DNA of 64,000 bases, from NCBI GenBank assembly GCA_963743785.1, contig CAVURD010000034.1, positions 248,001 to 312,000 of the forward strand, read 5' to 3'. Origin of the DNA: Bog-473 sp963743785 (GTDB taxonomy: Bacteria > Actinomycetota > Acidimicrobiia > Acidimicrobiales > RAAP-2). The notes beneath the pieces were generated by a model that was given only the letters and a program-made list of their open reading frames with translations, was not told where the DNA came from and searched no databases. Both the position numbers and the translations under genes were made by a program. Position 1 is the stretch's first letter, and each line of letters starts with the position of its first letter. Of this stretch, positions 61,383-64,000 are shown in pieces.

Positions 61383-64000
61383 ATGGCGGGTTTGCGCGTT
61401 CTGGGTCGAGCGGTTTCCCTCGGGTCGGCCCTTTGTCTCGTTGTCGGATGTCTGGTGTTCCTAGGGGCAACCGGATCCAGTGCCAGCCCTACGACGTTCT
61501 ATGTGGATAGCACAGCGGCCTGTCCGGGATCAGGGACACAAGCGTCTCCATGGTGCGATTTCACTACCGTCGACCGCACAATCTTCCAGCCGGGCGACCA
61601 AATCCTTCTCAAGCGCGGTGACACCTTTACAACGGGAATACTGCTTGAGGGCTCGGGGACATCGACCAACTACTTAACGGTAAGCACTTATGGTTCGGGA
61701 GCCATGCCGATTATCAACGGCAATAACAACCTCAATTTTACGGGCCTGAACTTGATCAACACCAGCTACGTCCAGGTGGAGAATTTGTCGTTCGAAAACG
61801 CCGGGATAGGTGCTTTGATCAACTCCGGAGCAAATACGACGGGTTACCGATTCTTGAATCTCTCCTTCTCCGGAGATGGCGATGGAATCCAATCCACGGG
61901 GTCGGGCACCGCGAGCAACATACTTGTACAAGATGTGGAAGGCGTATCGAATACTCTGAGCTGTAGTAACACAAGCTACCCTTGTGTCGGCAGTACATTG
62001 GCACTGGGAGGCGTATCCAACGTAATTGTCAACCGCCTGTACTCGTCCAACAACTGCGGGGAGACCGGTTGGGGGGTTGGTCCCGGATCGTCAAATGTGG
62101 TGGTCGAAAACTCCGAATCGACCGGCGACGGCAACTGCCCGGCGGTAGGGACGACCGCGAACTTCATTGATGATTCCACCAACGTCACGTTCGTCAATGA
62201 CTCCATTACCAACGTACCGACCGGCGTCGTTGACCTCTCGGCGATAGACATCGAACCTCAAGACGGTCCTGATAACGGGATCAATATTGAGGACAACTAC
62301 CTTGCCAACAATGCCGGACCGGGAATAGAGATTCTCGATCATCCCTCTCCCATCGCCAACCTCAACATCTCGGGGAACGTCCTTTCGAACAACGGCGCGG
62401 AGCCCGGCACGGGCTACATCCCGTACCCGATATGGGGTCAGATCTGGACGGATGAATGGCTTCCGAACTTCGTCGAAGCAACCGGCTCCATCGATAACAA
62501 CCTTTACGATGCGCCGACAGGCACAGGTGGGTTCGAAGAGACGCACGCCGGCGCCAACCTCAGTGGATTCAACCAATCCAACAATATGAGCGACAGCGGT
62601 CCAAACAATGTGTGGTACGCGGCCAACGGTTTCAGCTGCACTGCTCAGGGCGCTAGTGGTTGGTCGTATCAATCAAGTGCGGACAATTCGACGTGGACGA
62701 ACCTTTCTGGCTGTAGCACCGTGGACACCTTGGATCAGGAGTGGACCACGGGAGGGACCGCTTCTGGCTTCGTGAGCAACTTCGAGGAGTTGCCCCCGTC
62801 GACCTCGACGTCGTGGGTCGCCCGGTCGTGGACGGCGCAGAACTCCGGCAGTGTCAGCATCCGCGGCAGGATCCTCATGACCGATCCCACGTGCGGTTCG
62901 GGCGTCACGGCCGAGATAACCAAGAACGGCTCGTCAACCCCCATTTGGGGTCCACAGACCATCGCTGCGGGCGATGGGGTGGGAGTCGACACGAATCTCG
63001 ATGGGGTCAGCGTCAAGGCAGGAGACGTCCTGCACTTTGCGGTGCAGGAGAATGGTTCGGGTCAATGTCGCGTGAGTTGGACACCGAGCGTCGCGATTCC
63101 GAATCCGGCAACGGCGGTCGTCATCCCCTCGGGCGGTACCAATGTGAGCGGGACACAGACTCTCGATGCCAGCGCATCTGACTCCGCTTCCCCCATAAGC
63201 AAGTTGCAGTACGTCCTGACTGGGGGTTCACTGAACGACACGGTGATCGCCACCGCCACCCCCACGTACTACGGCTGGCTCGCCAGCTGGCAGTCGGGAA
63301 ATGTGGCCAATGGCGCCTACACGCTGCAGAGCGTGGTGACCGACGCCGCCGGAAATGTCGCTTATAGCCCGGGGGTGGCGATCAACGTTGACAACAGTGT
63401 CACCTCAAATATCTTGCTCCCCTCCTCCAGCGGTTCCTCGGTGTCAGGATCCCAGGTGACGCTCGATGCCGCAGCGTCTGATGTCGTAGGTGTGACCAAG
63501 GTCGAATTCCATCTCACGGGCGGATCGCTGCACGACGCGCTCATCGCCACGGCGAGTCATACCTACTACGGCTGGGTGGCGTCCTGGAACAGCACCACCG
63601 TGCCCGACGGCACCTACACCCTGCAGAGCGTCGCGTACGATGCGGCCGGCAACCAGGGGGCCAGCACGGGGGTCACGGTCATCGTCGAGAACACGCCGCC
63701 GACGCCCAGCGTCGCTGTCCCCCGTAGTGGTTCCTCGGCGTCAGGATCGGTGGTCCTCGGCGCCTCGGCGCCTGCCAATGTGGGTGTGACCAAGGTCGAG
63801 TTCCATCTCACGGGTGGATCGCTGAACCAGGCGCTCATCGCCACGGCTGCCCCGACCAGCTACGGCTGGCTCGCTGAATGGGACAGCACCACGGTGCCCG
63901 ACGGCACCTACACCCTGCAGGCCGAAGCCTACGATGGGGCTGGCCTCCAGGCGTTCAGTGCGGGCGTCACCGTCGTCGTCGAGAACACGCCGCCGACGCC
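61383..64000 (+). CDS. Secreted beta-helix protein with Ig-like repeats, partial
   Basis: One open frame from ATG to the right edge, at least 872 residues with no stop. A signal peptide (ALCLVVGCLVFLGATGSSAS) precedes a right-handed beta-helix (about residues 35-430: FYVDSTAACPGSGTQASPW, YVQVENLSFENAGIGALI, NIEDNYLANNAGPGIEILD). A beta-sandwich follows (about 440-565), then Ig-like repeats of about 98 residues, each with VTKVEFHLTGGSL, YYGWxASW and VPDGTYTLQS. Beta-helix proteins of this start are often polysaccharide lyases/hydrolases or adhesins. Catalytic residues cannot be assigned. Candidate promoter and ribosome site are visible upstream. Confidence 0.85.
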   Translation, partial: MAGLRVLGRAVSLGSALCLVVGCLVFLGATGSSASPTTFYVDSTAACPGSGTQASPWCDFTTVDRTIFQPGDQILLKRGDTFTTGILLEGSGTSTNYLTVSTYGSGAMPIINGNNNLNFTGLNLINTSYVQVENLSFENAGIGALINSGANTTGYRFLNLSFSGDGDGIQSTGSGTASNILVQDVEGVSNTLSCSNTSYPCVGSTLALGGVSNVIVNRLYSSNNCGETGWGVGPGSSNVVVENSESTGDGNCPAVGTTANFIDDSTNVTFVNDSITNVPTGVVDLSAIDIEPQDGPDNGINIEDNYLANNAGPGIEILDHPSPIANLNISGNVLSNNGAEPGTGYIPYPIWGQIWTDEWLPNFVEATGSIDNNLYDAPTGTGGFEETHAGANLSGFNQSNNMSDSGPNNVWYAANGFSCTAQGASGWSYQSSADNSTWTNLSGCSTVDTLDQEWTTGGTASGFVSNFEELPPSTSTSWVARSWTAQNSGSVSIRGRILMTDPTCGSGVTAEITKNGSSTPIWGPQTIAAGDGVGVDTNLDGVSVKAGDVLHFAVQENGSGQCRVSWTPSVAIPNPATAVVIPSGGTNVSGTQTLDASASDSASPISKLQYVLTGGSLNDTVIATATPTYYGWLASWQSGNVANGAYTLQSVVTDAAGNVAYSPGVAINVDNSVTSNILLPSSSGSSVSGSQVTLDAAASDVVGVTKVEFHLTGGSLHDALIATASHTYYGWVASWNSTTVPDGTYTLQSVAYDAAGNQGASTGVTVIVENTPPTPSVAVPRSGSSASGSVVLGASAPANVGVTKVEFHLTGGSLNQALIATAAPTSYGWLAEWDSTTVPDGTYTLQAEAYDGAGLQAFSAGVTVVVENTPPT
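63415..64000 (+). repeat. Ig-like tandem repeats, 294-base period
   Basis: Two consecutive units share long near-identical runs, for example GTGACCAAGGTCGARTTCCA at 63489 and 63783 (294 apart) and GTGCCCGACGGCACCTACAC at about 63600 and 63894. A more diverged unit precedes them from about 63100. Such DNA-level identity points to recent duplication; further copies may lie beyond the edge. Confidence 0.8.

Overview
The window is high-GC, gene-dense DNA of actinobacterial character. It carries LLM-class (F420-type) oxidoreductases, many mycobacterial-style acyl-CoA dehydrogenases, a DUF35/thiolase pair, a P450 with a single-cluster ferredoxin, frequent GTG starts with GTGA overlaps, and a tRNA-His without encoded CCA. 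I infer Actinomycetota, possibly a deep lineage such as Acidimicrobiia. No rRNA or species marker is present to settle it. I see no transposase, integrase, CRISPR array or phage gene.

Layout. 1-9460 is an exopolysaccharide locus. Divergent from about 2.2-2.65 kb are Wzz, a CpsD-like ATPase and a membrane protein (minus), and a PglF/CapD-type dehydratase, a nucleotide-sugar dehydrogenase, an epimerase, a PAP2 protein, a formyltransferase and a polysaccharide deacetylase (plus). tRNA-His(GTG) follows at 9561. 9704-17557 holds an SDR, a zinc alcohol dehydrogenase, a secreted beta-helix protein, a divergent sugar-kinase/2-hydroxyacid-dehydrogenase pair and an S51 peptidase. 17598-26772 is a cluster of four amidohydrolases with an aldehyde dehydrogenase and two LLM oxidoreductases. 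27312-28968 is a DUF35 plus thiolase pair. 29094-34191 is an apparently more AT-rich insert with a secreted RCC1-repeat/Ig protein, a CmoB-like methyltransferase, a GT2 glycosyltransferase and a chorismate-lyase-like protein. 34263-38681 has a GMC oxidoreductase with its subunit-3 partner, and a HyuA-like ATPase.

38701-58205 is acyl-CoA metabolism: five acyl-CoA dehydrogenases (one a 730-residue double-domain fusion), two acyl-CoA ligases, an enoyl-CoA hydratase, a CaiB-family CoA-transferase, an aldehyde dehydrogenase, a thiolase-like protein, ferredoxin, P450 and TetR. Eight of these (57397 down to 47730) form one tight minus-strand array divergent from the TetR gene. They read as a route in which P450/ferredoxin hydroxylates, the aldehyde dehydrogenase oxidises, the ligase makes a CoA thioester, and the FadE-like and thiolase-like enzymes shorten the chain of an unidentified hydrophobic, possibly polycyclic, substrate. 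58.2-64 kb returns to surface functions: a polytopic membrane protein bracketed by two copies of a decayed tetR-3'/ligase-3' segment, then a large secreted beta-helix/Ig-repeat protein that runs off the right edge.

Quality caveat. Many genes between 1 and 38 kb are broken by single-base frameshifts, and nearly all the ones I resolved are +1 insertions. The 38.7-58.2 kb genes have none. I read these as probable sequence errors, so the affected genes are given as single CDS spans with the shift positions stated.
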